Source: Mytilus trossulus (lineage: Eukaryota > Mollusca > Bivalvia > Mytilida > Mytilidae). From it: a stretch of 64,000 bases of DNA. Both the position numbers and the translations under genes were made by a program. The stretch is taken from assembly GCF_036588685.1 (NCBI RefSeq), contig NC_086374.1, positions 64,354,457 through 64,418,456 on the forward strand, in the 5' to 3' direction. Shown here piece by piece: positions 11,801-23,199 of the stretch; within the stretch, counting starts at the first letter, position 1; every line of letters starts with the position of its first letter. The notes under the pieces are model-generated. The model was not told the DNA's origin. It saw only the letters and a program-made list of their open reading frames with translations, and made no database searches.

Positions 11801-12735
11801 TGTTTATGGTCTTTGCGTTAAATAACAGACAGATTATCATCACTCATCAATGATTTTAAGTTTCATAAAATTCTCTTTTTTGTCATTGTAGAGCAAAAAA
11901 GCACTGAAAAATATTCTCCAAAAATGTGTACATTTACCAGCACTGGAACCATTACTACACGATGCTCCTCCAAATATACTGAAACATGTTGTCGGACAGT
12001 TTAGTAAAGTATTACCACATGATTCTAAAGCTAGGAAATTATTTGTCACAAGTGGAGGACTTAAGAAAGTACAAGAAATTAAAGCTGAACCAGGATCGGC
12101 ACTGGCTGAATATGTTAACACAATCAATAACTGTTATCCAGAAGAAATTGTCAAGTAAGTAATGATCATGTTAATACATTCAATTGTTGCATCCAGAATA
12201 ACTTGATAAATAAGTACATGTAATATGTTCACTTCATTGAAGTTTAACAAAAGTCAAAGCATAGAAACAGGTTTTTTGATAGTTTTCTTAATACTGAAGC
12301 AACAGTGAGATCAACAACATGGTGTTAGGCCTCATACATGTAGTTTCAAGATATTCAATTTAGTTTTCAACATTCAAAAGGTCAGGAATAAATATAACTG
12401 AATCCTTGAAAAGAAAATTTGTGACAAAACAAAATACATAAAAAAATCATTATAATAAAAATTTAGTGGAGTGAATTCACTAGGAAAAACAGGGCCTGTA
12501 ATAGAAAAAGCTGTATCTCACCATTAGCAAGATGAAAAAAAATACCTGTATGATATTTAGGCTTATAATTAATTAGTATAAAAAAAAAATTAAGTAATAC
12601 AATTCTACCTCAAATGCCATTTTATTTTTATTATTATTAAGATTCCTAATTATTTGCTTTTGACTTTTCAGATATTACTCCCCAGGATATTCTGAAAGTC
12701 TTTTGGACAGAGTGGACCAGTATCAGCCACACTAA
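5826..12735 (+). CDS. SPAG6: SPAG6 / PF16, axonemal central-apparatus armadillo-repeat protein (whole gene, 9 coding exons)
   Basis: Coding exons are 5826-5850, 7487-7749, 8263-8446, 8944-9149, 9893-10066, 10637-10789, 11133-11324, 11892-12154 and 12672-12735. They sum to 1524 nt (507 codons plus TAA), close to the vertebrate length of about 509. All junctions obey GT/AG and all phases join. The protein is a run of armadillo repeats. It starts MSQRQVLQ, contains hallmark stretches such as LANYNDDLAEAVVKGDILPQ, AAAWALGYIARHNAELAQ and KHVVGQFSKVLPHDSKAR, and ends YSPGYSESLLDRVDQYQPH. The match to animal SPAG6 is unmistakable. SPAG6/PF16 stabilises the C1 central-pair microtubule of motile 9+2 cilia and sperm flagella (family knowledge). 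The start is chosen because the first eight residues match the conserved family N-terminus and the ATG is followed by a GTAATT donor. No in-frame damage was seen, so it appears functional. Confidence 0.96.
6193..7082. mobile_element. Inverted-repeat element with arms made of ACTCGTACCA arrays (hAT-like or fold-back), in SPAG6 intron 1
   Basis: The left arm (about 6213-6289) holds five copies of ACTCGTACCA or close variants. The right arm (about 6968-7062) holds six copies of the reverse complement TGGTACGAGT. The outer ends also match imperfectly (14 of 21 positions by eye). CCAATAGA flanks both sides (6193-6200 and 7075-7082), which would be an 8-bp target-site duplication, the size typical of hAT transposons. 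The interior holds a 121-codon frame (6352-6717) with no recognisable domain, so the element looks non-autonomous. Confidence 0.6.
7487..7749 (+). CDS. SPAG6: SPAG6 coding exon 2
   Basis: Phase-1 entry, ends on AAT at a GTAAGT donor. It runs from VFEQYQKARTQF to VYSLAEQN and contains the first armadillo repeats, including the conserved ALALGRLANYNDDLAEAVV stretch. Confidence 0.96.
8263..8446 (+). CDS. SPAG6: SPAG6 coding exon 3
   Basis: Starts RFYKKAAAFVLRAVAKHSPQ after a TTTTTTGCAG acceptor and ends GYIARHNA plus one base at GTAGGT. Confidence 0.96.
8944..9149 (+). CDS. SPAG6: SPAG6 coding exon 4
   Basis: Encodes ELAQAVVDAGAVPLLVLCIQ through AQMILNPDAKLK, with two near-identical armadillo modules containing ELAQ and VVDAGA. 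Donor GTATGA. Confidence 0.96.
9230..9520. repeat. AATTCGAATT-rich dispersed repeat in SPAG6 intron 4
   Basis: The segment has many AATTCGAATT/AATTCAAATT palindromic words and two GTGTGAACA motifs near its right part (9439 onward and 9503 onward), unlike the flanking intron. It looks like a small interspersed element; its ends are not defined. Confidence 0.35.
9749..9877 (+). repeat. 43-bp tandem repeat, three copies
   Basis: Three copies of a 43-bp unit (starting near 9754, 9797 and 9840, counted from ATTGTACATT). The first two are identical and the third has two changes near its end. They lie directly before the SPAG6 exon 5 acceptor, so they extend its T-rich tract. Confidence 0.85.
9893..10066 (+). 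CDS. SPAG6: SPAG6 coding exon 5
   Basis: Exactly 58 codons, RQVFSALSQISKHSVDLAEM through REIAKHTPE, with a GTGAGT donor. Confidence 0.96.
10519..10650 (+). repeat. Duplicated intron/exon border creating a decoy splice acceptor for SPAG6 exon 6
   Basis: The stretch 10519-10586 (AGAGTAAATTCT..., ending CATAG then CTTGCCCAGTTGAT) is repeated at 10591-10650. The second copy leads into the real exon 6 at 10637. The first carries an equally good-looking acceptor at 10571-10572 followed by the same 14 coding bases. The two acceptors are 64 bp apart (not a multiple of 3), so use of the first would shift the frame. Confidence 0.75.
10637..10789 (+). CDS. SPAG6: SPAG6 coding exon 6
   Basis: 51 codons, LAQLIVNAGGVAAVVDYVG through RAVIVSK, with a GTATGT donor. 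Confidence 0.95.
11133..11324 (+). CDS. SPAG6: SPAG6 coding exon 7
   Basis: 64 codons, GVTQLAIALSEEPEDHIQAA through ASEDLQTK, containing the conserved AAWALGQIGRHTPEHA. Confidence 0.96.
11892..12154 (+). CDS. SPAG6: SPAG6 coding exon 8
   Basis: SKKALKNILQKCVHLPALEP through NTINNCYPEEIV plus two bases of the next codon, ending at a GTAAGT donor. Confidence 0.96.
12672..12735 (+). CDS. SPAG6: SPAG6 coding exon 9 (C-terminus and stop)
   Basis: Enters in phase 2 and encodes YYSPGYSESLLDRVDQYQPH followed by TAA at 12733-12735. Confidence 0.96.
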
Positions 12736-13700
12736 TAAGCACACAGACATCAAATAACATTATTTTCATCATTTCATATATTCATTATCATCCTGTGTAT
12801 GTATACAATTGACCAAAGCAAGGAAAGACAAACTATCTATGTACTGAAGAAATGTTTAAATTGTTGCTTAAATGTGTAGTGTTTATAATTGTTGAACAAG
12901 TTAAGGCGACTCAAATGATATTAAAAGAAAAAGCTGCGAAAGAAGTTTATCATTAGAAAATCAGATAATTTAAAAAAAAAAGTGAAAAAGGACATACATT
13001 ATTATCCCTTTAGTTATAAAGACCAAGGAGGTTATACCTTGTAAAGACATACAAAAACAGAAAAGCATTTTTTTAAATATGTCTTAGAAAATAGGGAATT
13101 GTACTCAATGGATGGGGAGGGAAAAGGGATATAATTTTTAAAGTTATTTGTTAGAAGGGCATATAGAATTGAAGGAAACTGCTCACTGCATTTTTTTCGG
13201 TACCATAAATGCAGAATCAAGCTGGAGCTGGTTTTAAATTAAATAGTTGCTATCGTTTGATAATTGATGAAAAAGAGCAAAGTTATAACAAGATACTGAC
13301 ATGCTACAATCATTGCCAATGGCTACAGAAACATTGTCAACTAGAAATGTTATATAATGTTTTATTAACGTAATGCATTTGTAAATTGCCAATGCATTTG
13401 AATTAAGTCTCTGACAGAAAATAAGAACCAATCTTATCCAAGCAATTGACTCCATTTTAAAAAGAAAACATCAAGTTTGCTTTATGATAGTACTGAATTC
13501 AACAAACAAACAAAATGAGACTTGATGGAATCATGTTTTTATAACTTTTTATATTGTTCTTATGTTGTTTGGAGAAGTTGATTATTTATTTATTGTAAGT
13601 ACTATCAGCAAACAAAGCATCTGTTATTTGTTGAATATTTTATATTATACTTGGAAGAAAAACTATGATTAAATTAAAATTACAAATTTTTAGACTAAGA
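12736..13700 (+). other. SPAG6: Probable SPAG6 3' untranslated region
   Basis: AT-rich non-coding DNA after the stop. Two overlapping ATTAAA hexamers at 13668-13678 are candidate poly(A) signals, but the true cleavage site cannot be told from sequence. Confidence 0.35.
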
Positions 13701-13762
13701 TTAGTTGTATTTATTTATCTAGCAAAAGATAGCCAGAAGGGTAAAGTGATACTAACAGTTAC

Positions 13763-14039
13763 TATGCCCCACCTACAATAGTAAAGGGGGCATTATGTTT
13801 TCTGGTCTGTGGGTGTGTTAGATCCTCTGTCCGCCTGTCCCCCTTCAGGTTAAAGTTTTTGGTCAAGGTAATTCTTAATGAAGTTGAAGTCCTATCAACT
13901 TGAAACTTAGTATACATGTTCCCTATAATATGATCTTTCTAATTTAAATGCCAAATTAAGAGTTTATATCCCAATTTGACAGTCGACTAAACATAGAAAA
14001 TGATAGTGAAAGTGGGGCTTTATGGACATTTTCTTGTTT
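13763..14039 (+). repeat. Dispersed repeat family R1 (GGGGCATTATG ... TTCTTGTT), copy 1
   Basis: Starts TATGCCCC, passes through a GTCTGT/GTCCG-rich part, then TTCAGGTTAAAGTTTTTGGT and AACATAGAAAATGATAGTG, and ends near TTTTCTTGTTT. The same order of blocks recurs at 26153-26518, 30236-30508 and 31955-32225, all on the plus strand. Confidence 0.8.
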
Positions 14040-14089
14040 GAAATGTTAATTTCTTTCTTAGGTTTAGTAGAATAACTATTTATTTGTGT

Positions 14090-14930
14090 GTATACCTTGC
14101 AAGATCCTCATGCTGGTCAGACGGTTTTCATCTGATCTCAACCACATGTCATGTATCAGTGAACAAGGTTGAGTTTTCGTGGTCAAGTCCATATATCAGA
14201 TATTATAAGCAATAAGTCTCTACTATATTTGTTGAATGGGAGGATTGTATGGTGCAATTGACTGTATGGCAGATATTAACAGACCTTACCTCATTTTCAT
14301 TGTTCATTGGTCAATCTGTAGTTTTCATGGTCAAGTTAGTTTCTTAGATAATGTAAGCAAAAGATCAACTATATGTTTAATGCATATATATATATATAGA
14401 TGTCCAGTGGGGGATCCAGGAGGGGGGTGCGTTCTGGGATGATCAATTCATTTAAATGGGACATAAAGTTGGAACACACACACAGTTCTTGTCCATTCGT
14501 TTTTGATGCGTTTTGTTATTTGATTTTGCCATGTATTATGGACTTTCCTAATTGTTTTTCCTCTGAGTTCAGTATTTTTGTGATTTACTTTTTACACACC
14601 CTTTTTATCCTGGTTTGGTAACCCCCTCGATTTAAAAATGACTGGATTTGCCCCTAATTTCTGTTTGGCACGGTTCATCTGACATTGACCACAGTTGCAT
14701 GGTTCATTGATCAATGTTTTGTTTTCCTGGGTAAGTTTGTTTCTTAGAAACTACCGTATAAGCATTAGGTCAACTTTATTCGGTGTATTGAATGATTGTA
14801 AGGTGTACATGTAAAATAAGTACGTGATTCCCGTTTGGTTTATCTGACCTTCACACCTTCACATAATTTTCTTGGATCATGTTAAGTATACATTTAGGAC
14901 TATCAACTTAAAATCTATGGTCAGTAAAGA
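14090..14930 (+). repeat. Dispersed repeat with internal repetition
   Basis: Blocks of the type TTCATTG(G/A)TCAAT, TTTTC(A/C)TGG(T/G)(C/T)AAGTT and TTGAATG(G/A) recur with about 100-400 bp spacing inside the region. A related stretch occurs at 46060-46175. No coding frame is supported. A GGATCCAGGAGGGG segment at 14410 may be the edge of a nested element. Confidence 0.45.
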
Positions 14931-15701
14931 AGTCGAGACATTTCAGCGTGTTCACTCTTGATGGGTGTTTTGTGTGTAATATCTAGTGAGTCAGGACTCA
15001 AGATGTTACTCATACAACATTATTTATATATTGAAATTGCATGTTTTCAACTCTAATAAAAAAGTCAGATGATGACTTAAATTATACAAGAATGAACCTC
15101 TTACATATATCCTTTTTGATAACAAAGACCTCAATGTCATCAACTTGTCCAATATATCCTTCATCGTAAATTTTTCACTCAAAAATATCGCCCTAATTTG
15201 AATATCAGTCTGTACCTATAATTCTTATACCTATATCAAACCAATTGCACACAAATTTCCAGCACCTGATATCATCCCTATTTTTAGTAGGGTTCATGTT
15301 GCTCAGTCTTGGGTGGGGCCCGGTAGTCCCGCTATTGCGACACCCCATTAGTTCGACATCCAATTATCCAACAATCCATTAGTCCAACACCTATATAGTC
15401 TAATACAAGCTTTACTAAAATCTTCCTCATATAAAGAAATGGAAAAGACAGCACTTTCCATAAAATGCACACGCACAAAAAAACCTACACTAAAAAAGGA
15501 ATTTGTATTGATTGTTTGCTGCTTTCTATAAGTCCAGTGCCAAATAATCAAGTTATGCATGTTAAAGACGAAAACAAATTAATAGTTAATACAATAATAA
15601 TGTCATGTATATCACGAATAGATCGGATTGCCACGGGGAAATGAGCGTATATATTCAGCGTTAGCAGCAGACACAGTCGAAGGATTCAGAGTTGCCCAAA
15701 A

Positions 15702-15735
15702 CAAGGAATTGTATATTTAAATATACAATTCCTTG
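15702..15735. repeat. Perfect 34-bp palindrome
   Basis: CAAGGAATTGTATATTT followed immediately by its exact reverse complement, with no spacer. It could extrude as a cruciform or be a fossil insertion junction. No regulator is known to me for this sequence. Confidence 0.9.
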
Positions 15736-15826
15736 CCCTAAAAGGCATGCTCTACGAAAGCCTAGACACTAACATCCTGCATGTATATAGTTTATATATA
15801 AAGAAACTAAGAAGAAGAATAAAATT

Positions 15827-16135
15827 GAGAATGGAAATGGCGAATGTGTCAAAGAGACAACAACCCGACCATAGAAAAAACAACAGCAGATGGTCACCAA
15901 CAGGTCTTCAATGTAGCGAGAAATTCTCGAATCCGGAGGGCGTCCTTCAGCTGGCCCCTAAACAAATATATACTAGTTCAGTGATAATGAACGCCATACT
16001 AATTTCCAAATTGTACACAATTAAGAAACTAAAATTAAAGTAATACAAGACTAACAAAGGCCAGAGGCTCCTGACTTGGGACAGGCGCAAAAATGCGGCG
16101 GGGTTAAACATGTTTATGAGATCTCAACCCTCCCC
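15827..16135 (-). mobile_element. Retroelement tail family R3, minus-strand copy
   Basis: Contains the reverse complement of blocks found in the 3' tail of the RT element at 58.8-60.9 kb: CTCCTGACTTGGGACAGG, then GCGGGGTTAAACATG. The left part (GAATGTGTCAAAGAGACAAC) resembles the other tail copies only loosely. It is a tail-only or 5'-truncated copy. Confidence 0.6.
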
Positions 16136-16139
16136 CTAT

Positions 16140-18600
16140 ACCTCTAGCCAATGTAGAAAAGTAAACGCATAACAATACGCACATTAAAATTCAGTTCAAG
16201 ATAAGTCCAAGTCGGATGACAGAAGATGTAACCAAAGAAAATAAACAAAATGACAATAATATATACTATATAAATAACAACAGACTACTGGCAGTTAACT
16301 GACATGCCAGCACGAAGAATATTTGAGCTAAAACGCTCACAAACTTTTACACAAACTTATTGAATCGACTGTAGACTTTTACAGAGCCAGTCTGCCATAA
16401 AACCATGCAAAATCTCAAATTTCGTCCAAATTGGTAGTAATAACTTTGCAATATTATATATATTTCTAAAATCTTTGGGTATTTAGGAGTTAAGATAAAA
16501 AAAAAAATTTTTGGTTAATTCACACGATTTTCCATTTAACAGCCTTATTTGCATATTTGTGAATTATAAAAAAATAATGCCAAAAAATCACCAAAATTTA
16601 GGTACTTTTTAAAGGTCTGAATAATTGATATATCTCTTAAATATAGCGTTATCTTGTTATATTTTGCAAAGAACATTATAAAAAAAAGAGAAAATGCATT
16701 TTGACATACTTTTTACCTTTTGGCAGGTTGCCAGAGAGATTCGTGCAACAGATGTATTAGATAACTTGCATGTAGTACATGTACTCAGTAGGTGTTTTTT
16801 CTCAAGATCATATTTATTTTTTTTAAATTTTTAGACGTTACGCGCGATGTTCGTATCGTTTACGTTTTTTGTATGTTTCGATGTTAAAATTGCGCTGCAG
16901 GTGCAGGAAAAAACGTATTTTAATGAAAACAAAGATACCAATGTGCTGTATATAAATGTCCTTGTTCATTTATCTCCATTAAAACAATTTAAAACGCATT
17001 AGTTCGAGTTGATAAGCATTTGATTCTGGATTTTGAAGAAAAAATGGGCTGTCCCGGGTAACATTTGCTGATGAAAACTGAAGTACAAACCCTCTTTTCG
17101 ACTTTTTTTGACCGATTTCTTTTTGTTATTTTTTTATTGCCGTGAATTGCCATGAAACGACAACCCATTATGATGTATTTGTTTGATGGCTCATGTCGTC
17201 TTATTCTGTTACACCAGGCAAATCTCCAAAATGTCAGTGTGTCCCATCTCCATTTTCGAAACTACTTAAACGAAAAAAAATAAAAAAATACGGATAACTG
17301 ATGTAATTATATAAGAAAATGATATGGCTAGTATAATGTTGTTTTTCTGTAAATAATTTATTTCAAAAGCAAAATCGGTCAAACACAAAAACAAAAATAG
17401 ATTCTTAATCTTTAAATTTGGTGAATACAATGTCACACCTTCATTTTTTGCAAACACGTTGCGTACAGTCGTAATTAAAGTAAACTATGTTTAGTTTTGC
17501 ACTTGGTTGTCGACAATGAAAATCTAATATAGACATGTTATTTGTCTAGTCTTTTCAAAAAATCTATATTGATCTCCACAGCATTCGTACTTTTCGAAAA
17601 CATGATGTTTAAAAAATGGTGAAAAAGATGTCACACGCATAACATTTCTTACGGCGGCAACCTGACGTCGTTTCGAAGAGCCAAACCCCCCACCCCCCCA
17701 AAAAAAAGGCGGCACAAGAAAACACAAAGAAAAAGCGCACAACTTATTCGATAGTCGGTGCATGCATTGTTCAACTGCATATATAGAGAGAGACTTTTTA
17801 AACTACGATTTGATTTATCTATATGTTACTGATTTTTCGGATGATTCGTTTTGTTATTCCGTGCTATTTATAAGTGTTGCCCTCAACCCGGTACAGATTG
17901 TATGTGTTATTTATACTCAAATTTTTTTAATTAAGTGCAGAACTTTCAAAGTTTTAAAACGAGTAAATTTGGGTGTGTAATTGTACTAGCGTTTCTTTTA
18001 TGCATTTTAATCTTATAGCGCTAAACAGGCGTCTTTAAAATTTACGGACGAAGAGTTAAATGTTTTGGATGATGTTCTAGACTACATGTATCTTTGGAAC
18101 GGTACTAATATATTACTGTGAAATTTAAGAAAAAACGTACACTTGTCAGAAAATGCACTAAACCGGGTGATATGTTTAATTACTTTGGAGAACTTTTAGA
18201 CAATTCACGGGACATCATTTCCGTGCATATTGGCAAAATGCACGACTTAAATGTTTGAAAGAAAACTTATTATCTAATAGGTGTATTATAATTCATGACT
18301 ATTCCGCAAAGTATACGGTTGCAAAGAAAAGTTTGAGCTTCAACAAACTTATTTTCAGCATTCCGAGGTATCTTTACATGTGTCCGTAATTTATCGACAA
18401 GCAATGCTGGAGGTAGACGGAGTAGAAAGTTTTCCAGATATTTCGTGTATTATCACTTAACATTTCTTTGTTATAAGCCCGGATGAGAAAAATGGCCAAT
18501 TGTTTACACAAAAAGTTATAACCCTTGTCAAGGAGTATTAAGATTCGATGATGTAAAATTATTCATGAGTTTACTCACGGTTGCCCGGTTTAGTAAATAT
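16140..18600. other. Gene-free stretch, nothing recognised
   Basis: Low-complexity A/T runs and a C-rich run near 17687-17700. Small frames on both strands lack domains or splice support. Parts of 18000-18600 have more even base composition and might be a decayed coding remnant, but no motif could be named. Confidence 0.35.
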
Positions 18601-18621
18601 AAGTCATGAAATTGTTTTCAA

Positions 18622-18845
18622 TAGATATAGGAAGATGTGGTGTGAGTGCCAATGAGACAACTCTCCATCCAAATAACAATTTAAAAATTAAACCATTATA
18701 GGTTAAAGTACGGCCTTCAACACGGAGCCTTGGCTCACACCGAACAACAAGCTATAAAGGGCACCAAAATTACTAGTGTAAAACCATTCAAACGGGAAAA
18801 CCAACGGTTTAATCTATATAAACAAAACGAGAAAACACGGGGATA
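18622..18845 (-). mobile_element. Retroelement tail family R3, minus-strand copy (close to the 60.7-60.9 kb tail)
   Basis: Reads, in reverse complement, almost identically to 60705-60925: GATATAGGAAGATGTGGTG, then CGGCCTTCAACACGGAGCC, then AAACAAAACGAGAAA. The two copies are inverted with respect to each other and about 42 kb apart. This looks like a young member of the family. Confidence 0.8.
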
Positions 18846-19164
18846 TGAAATTATTTCGAAACTTCGTGAAAGGGACCTCAGGAGGCAGACGGGGGCTTTT
18901 TAAAGAATCAAGTAGACATGGTAGAATGTCTGGAGTATAGATCGTGACACAATATCTTTCAAATCATTCCCGGTATTAGAAGTCAACACCAGGCGTTTTC
19001 TTCTTTGAATATTCTCATTTGACAGTTTTGTACTTGTCATGTTATTCTTGTGAAAATGTTTTGACTGGTACTGACAAAGACTACATAAATAATTTCATTT
19101 CAAGTTTAAGGGGACTATATCGATAGTTGTCGAGAACAACTTAACCCGACATTTGGGTCCCGCA

Positions 19165-19465
19165 CAAGAGACAAAAAAAACCACAGAAATTAACATTTAT
19201 AGGTCAACCGGTATGGCCTTCAATAACGAACAAAGCCAATACCGCATAGTTAGCTATAAATGACCCTGTAATGACAATGTACAACAATTCAAACGGGAAA
19301 ACTAATATCCATATTTATTTTAAAATGAATGAAAAACAAATATGTAAAACATAAACAAATGAAAACCACTGAATTACAGGCTCCTAATTTGGAACAGGCA
19401 AATGCATACATATTGTGGTGGGGTTAAAGATGCTAGCGGGATACCAACCCTCCCCTAACCAAACA
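19165..19465 (-). mobile_element. Retroelement tail family R3, minus-strand copy
   Basis: Blocks GGCCTTCAATAACGAACAAAG, ATACCGCATAGTTAGCTATAA (each split here from longer matches), CTGAATTACAGGCTCCTAA and GTGGGGTTAAAGATG occur in the same order as in the copy at 21800-22150. No coding part is attached. Confidence 0.7.
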
Positions 19466-19744
19466 GGTACACTAACTTTACTTATTCTTGAAATATTTTT
19501 GTAGCGTCTAAAACATGAAAAACGTTATATTTTACCGATAACGTCTGTTACGCTTATAGGTATGAACATCGCGCATCTTAGGATTTTTTGAAAGGTGCAT
19601 ATCAGTTTTAAGACAAGTAAAAAAATTTAGCCTGGCAAATAACGAGAAGTTAGTAAAAAATGCCCCCAAATATCTATAAAATGCACTATTGTAATAGTTT
19701 TTGGACCTTAACATTTGAACTAAAACTGATCAAAGTAGACTTAT

Positions 19745-21001
19745 ATTTCGGACAATAACTTTAGATCTTTATGATTTTTTTTTCAGAAGGTTCAGTACCA
19801 CAAAAGGAAGCTTTGGAACGATTTTGGGGATGATGGTCCCTACTTGTGTATAAGTATTTCAATTGCTCTGATATTGTATCATAATGTTTAAAACCACAGG
19901 TTGAAGGTTTGGATTCCTTTAAATGGGTCATGGAATCAAAGTTAGGAATAAAGGGCCAAAAAGGGGCCCAAAACAAGCATTTTTCTTATTTCAAGACGAA
20001 AAAAGAGGGACGAAAGAAACCAAAGGGACAGTCAAACTCGTAAATCCAAAACAAACTGACAACGCCATGGCTAAAAATGAAAAAAGACAAACAGAAAATA
20101 ATAGTACACATGACACAACATAGAAAACTAAAGAATAAACAACCCGAACCCCACCAAAAAACTAGGGGTGATCTCAGGTGCTCCGGAAGGGTAAGCAGAT
20201 CCTGCTCCACATGCGGCACCCGTCGTGTTGCTTATGTGATTACAAATCCGGTAAATAGTCTAATTCGGTAGGTCAAATTCATGAAAAGGTAGGGGATTGT
20301 AGTTACGACGTAAGGAACATATCCGATATCATTTGTGAAACGGTTATTCCATAACGGTCAACCAACTCGTGATGGCGTCCGTAAAATTTACGAAGGGATG
20401 ATTTCAACTTCACCATTTGGAACTCTTGGTTTAATATACTTGTGTGTAATTGTATGGATCTCTTTCAAACTGTACCACAATGCTCCATATAACAAAAGGG
20501 GGGGATTTAGTTTTGGATTAATTGCCCAAAATATGTAGGAATAAGGGGCCAAAACAGGGCCGAAAAGAAGCTCATTTCTAGTTTCCAAACAATAACTTGG
20601 GTTTAAGTACATGTATATAGATCTCTCTGTAATTGTACTACAAGGTTCTATACTAAAAAGGAAAGGATGGGATTGTTTTAAGGGTTATTGCTGAAAGGGG
20701 GGTTTCAATAAGTTTGGGGGAGATTTGTTAAAAAAAATTAAGGGATTTCTTTTTTTTTTTTTTCAAATTTCAAATTTTCAAAATTTTCAAGAAGAAATCT
20801 TCAATTGCACAGTAATGTGCAATAGATTTGTTGATCTTTGGCAACATTTATTTTGTAACAAACCCTTTTTTTTTTGCCAAAAATTCAATCACAATCCAAA
20901 TTCAGACAGCACCAAGCTTGAACATTGTGACCATATTTAATTTGCCCCAACTGTTCAACCACTGCGGTTGTATAAAGCTGCGCCCTGCAGATCACCTGGT
21001 T
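19745..21001 (+). repeat. Dispersed repeat family R2 (ends TATAAAGCTGCGCCCTGC), copies interrupted by another repeat
   Basis: Two blocks (19745-20005 and about 20300-21001) show the same order as the R2 copy at 22300-23193: ACAATAACTTTAG, GGGCCAAAA..GGGCC, AATCACAATCCAAATTCAG and finally GTATAAAGCTGCGCCCTGC. The interval between them holds a different repeat. Confidence 0.65.
20010..20290 (-). repeat. Dispersed repeat nested in R2
   Basis: GACGAAAGAAACCAAAGGGA through GCAGATCCTGCTCCACATG and AAATCCGGTAAATAGTC interrupts R2. It looks like the tail of another interspersed retroelement in minus orientation. No second copy in the window proves it, so identity is from general resemblance to bivalve repeats. 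Confidence 0.4.
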
Positions 21002-21799
21002 TCACATACTTTCAATTGATGACAGTCTTTTAAAAAGCTTGTTATATGAAACAGAGTTGTGAACATACTTGTACTTAAAAAAATCTTCCTCTTTGAAACT
21101 TTTGATTGGAATGCAACCAATTATAGGGCCAATCACTTATTGAGTGTCTTGATTAGAAAGTTGTGCTTGTAGATTTTTATTTGATTTATCATGACAAGTT
21201 ACAGATCAAATTCATTATTCACACTTTATAAGCTTTTCTGTTCAAACGGAAATAACTCATTTTTTTAAAGACAAAATGACATTTTGAATGTTTTTTCTTT
21301 TCTTTGGTATTTAGTGATTCAATTTTGTTCCAGTTTGATATTTGTGTGCAGAGTTTTGGTCTTTGGACATAGGAAGTTCACTTAGATAGTCAGAATTCAA
21401 CAAGTTTTTACGTTTTGCTGGAAGATTTGGTCTCGAGATTTTATGTAGTTTACATTATGACAAATTATAGATCAAATTTTTGTTCCATTACAATGAATTT
21501 GTAACGGGTTGGGGACTATAGATTGCCATGTATTACTCGCAGAATGCTTGTTTTTATCCAAAAAAAAATCAACTCTGATAAAATTGTTTAATATTTAGTT
21601 AAAATAGATATTGATGACTTTATTATGTGAAACTTTGTTTAGATCTATCATACTTTTACTCTTTTTTGCTAATACCTTCATCATGTTCATTCATGACTAA
21701 AAACTTGTATTTAGACCATTTTGCACGTTTTTTTTAAGGGTAGACCACAATAATATTACATGTATATGAACAGTAAAATCTTACCATTTTAATGACAAT

Positions 21800-22150
21800 A
21801 TAAAAAAGATGATGTGGTATGATTGCCAATGAAACAACTGTCTTCCATTAAGAGACAAAAATGACACAGACATTAACAACTATAGCTTACTGTACGGCCT
21901 TCAACAATGAGGAAAGCCCATACCGCATAGTCAGCTATAAAAGGCCGCGATAAGACAATGTAAAACAATTCAAATGAGAAAACTAACGGCCTTAAGTATA
22001 AAAAAAAATGAACGAAAAACAAATATGTTACACATAAACAAACGACTTCCACTGAATTACAGGCTCCTGACTTGGGACAGGCACATACATAAATAATGTG
22101 GCGGGGTTAAACATGTAAGCGGGATCCACCCCCCCCCCCTAACCCTGGAC
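21800..22150 (-). mobile_element. Retroelement tail family R3, minus-strand copy
   Basis: GATGTGGTATGATTGCCAATG, CGGCCTTCAACAATGAGG, CTCCTGACTTGGGACAGG and GGCGGGGTTAAACATG occur in family order, ending in a C-run before CTAACCC. Confidence 0.75.
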
Positions 22151-22299
22151 AGTGGTATAACAGTAAATCATAAGAAAGAACTATAAAAATATGTTGAAAA
22201 TGGCTTAACTCATCCGAAGGACAAAAATACAAGTGGATGTGGTAGGGTAATTGTAAGTCTGCTCAACAGTTTAACCATTTATCTGTTAATATTTGTTTT

Positions 22300-23193
22300 T
22301 ATACAACCGCAAAAATTGAAAAAATTTGGTCCTATATTAGTATGACGTTGTCGTTGTCATCGCCGTCGTCATCCAAAGACATTTGGTTTTTGCACTATAA
22401 CTTTAGTATAAGTAAATAGAAATCTATGAAATTTTAAATACAAGGTTTATGACCATAAAAGAAAGGTTTGGATTGATTTTGGGAGTTTTGGTCCCAACAG
22501 TTAAGAAATGGGGGCCAAAAAGGGTCCAAAACTAAACTGTTTGCTTTCATAAAAAAATGAATTATTGGGTTTCTTTGATATGCCAAATCTAACAGTGAAT
22601 TTAGATTCTTAATTTTTGGTCCTGTTTTCAAATTGGTTTACATCAAGGTCCAAAGGGTCCAAATTTAAACTAAGTTTGATTTTAACAAAAATTTAATTCT
22701 TGGGGTTTTTTGATATGCTGAATCTAAAAATGTACTAACATTTTTTATTATGGGCCCAGTTTTCAAGTTTGTCCAAATCGGGGTCCAAAATTAAATTTTG
22801 TTTGATTTCAACAAAGTTGAATATATGGGGTTCTTCAATATGCTGAATCTAACCATGTATTTCGTGTTTTAATATTTGGGACCAGTTATCAAATTGGTCC
22901 AAATTGAGGTCTTAAGGGTCAAAAATTGAATTCTTGGGGTTCTATGATATCCTGAATATAACCATGCATTTAGATTTTGGATATTGGACCATAATAGATA
23001 ATTGTTAAAAAAAAAATAAAAAAAATTCTAAGTTTAAGTTCTTAGACCACACTCATTGTGTTGTGTCAACTATTTAATCCCAATCCAAATTCAGAGCTAT
23101 ATCAAGCTTAAATTTTCTGTCCATACTTGCCCCAAATGTTCAGGTTTCAATCTCTGCGGTCGTATAAAGCTGCGCCCTGCGGAGTATCTGGTT
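22300..23193 (+). repeat. Dispersed repeat family R2, long copy
   Basis: Begins near ATACAACCGCAAAAATTG and ends near TATAAAGCTGCGCCCTGCGG. The interior repeats a module of about 110-130 bp (GGTCCAAA, TTCTTGGGGTT(C/T)T, GATAT(G/C)CTGAAT(C/A)TAA) four to five times. Copies in the window are 19745-21001, this one and 47155-47604. Confidence 0.75.
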
Positions 23194-23199
23194 ATTACA

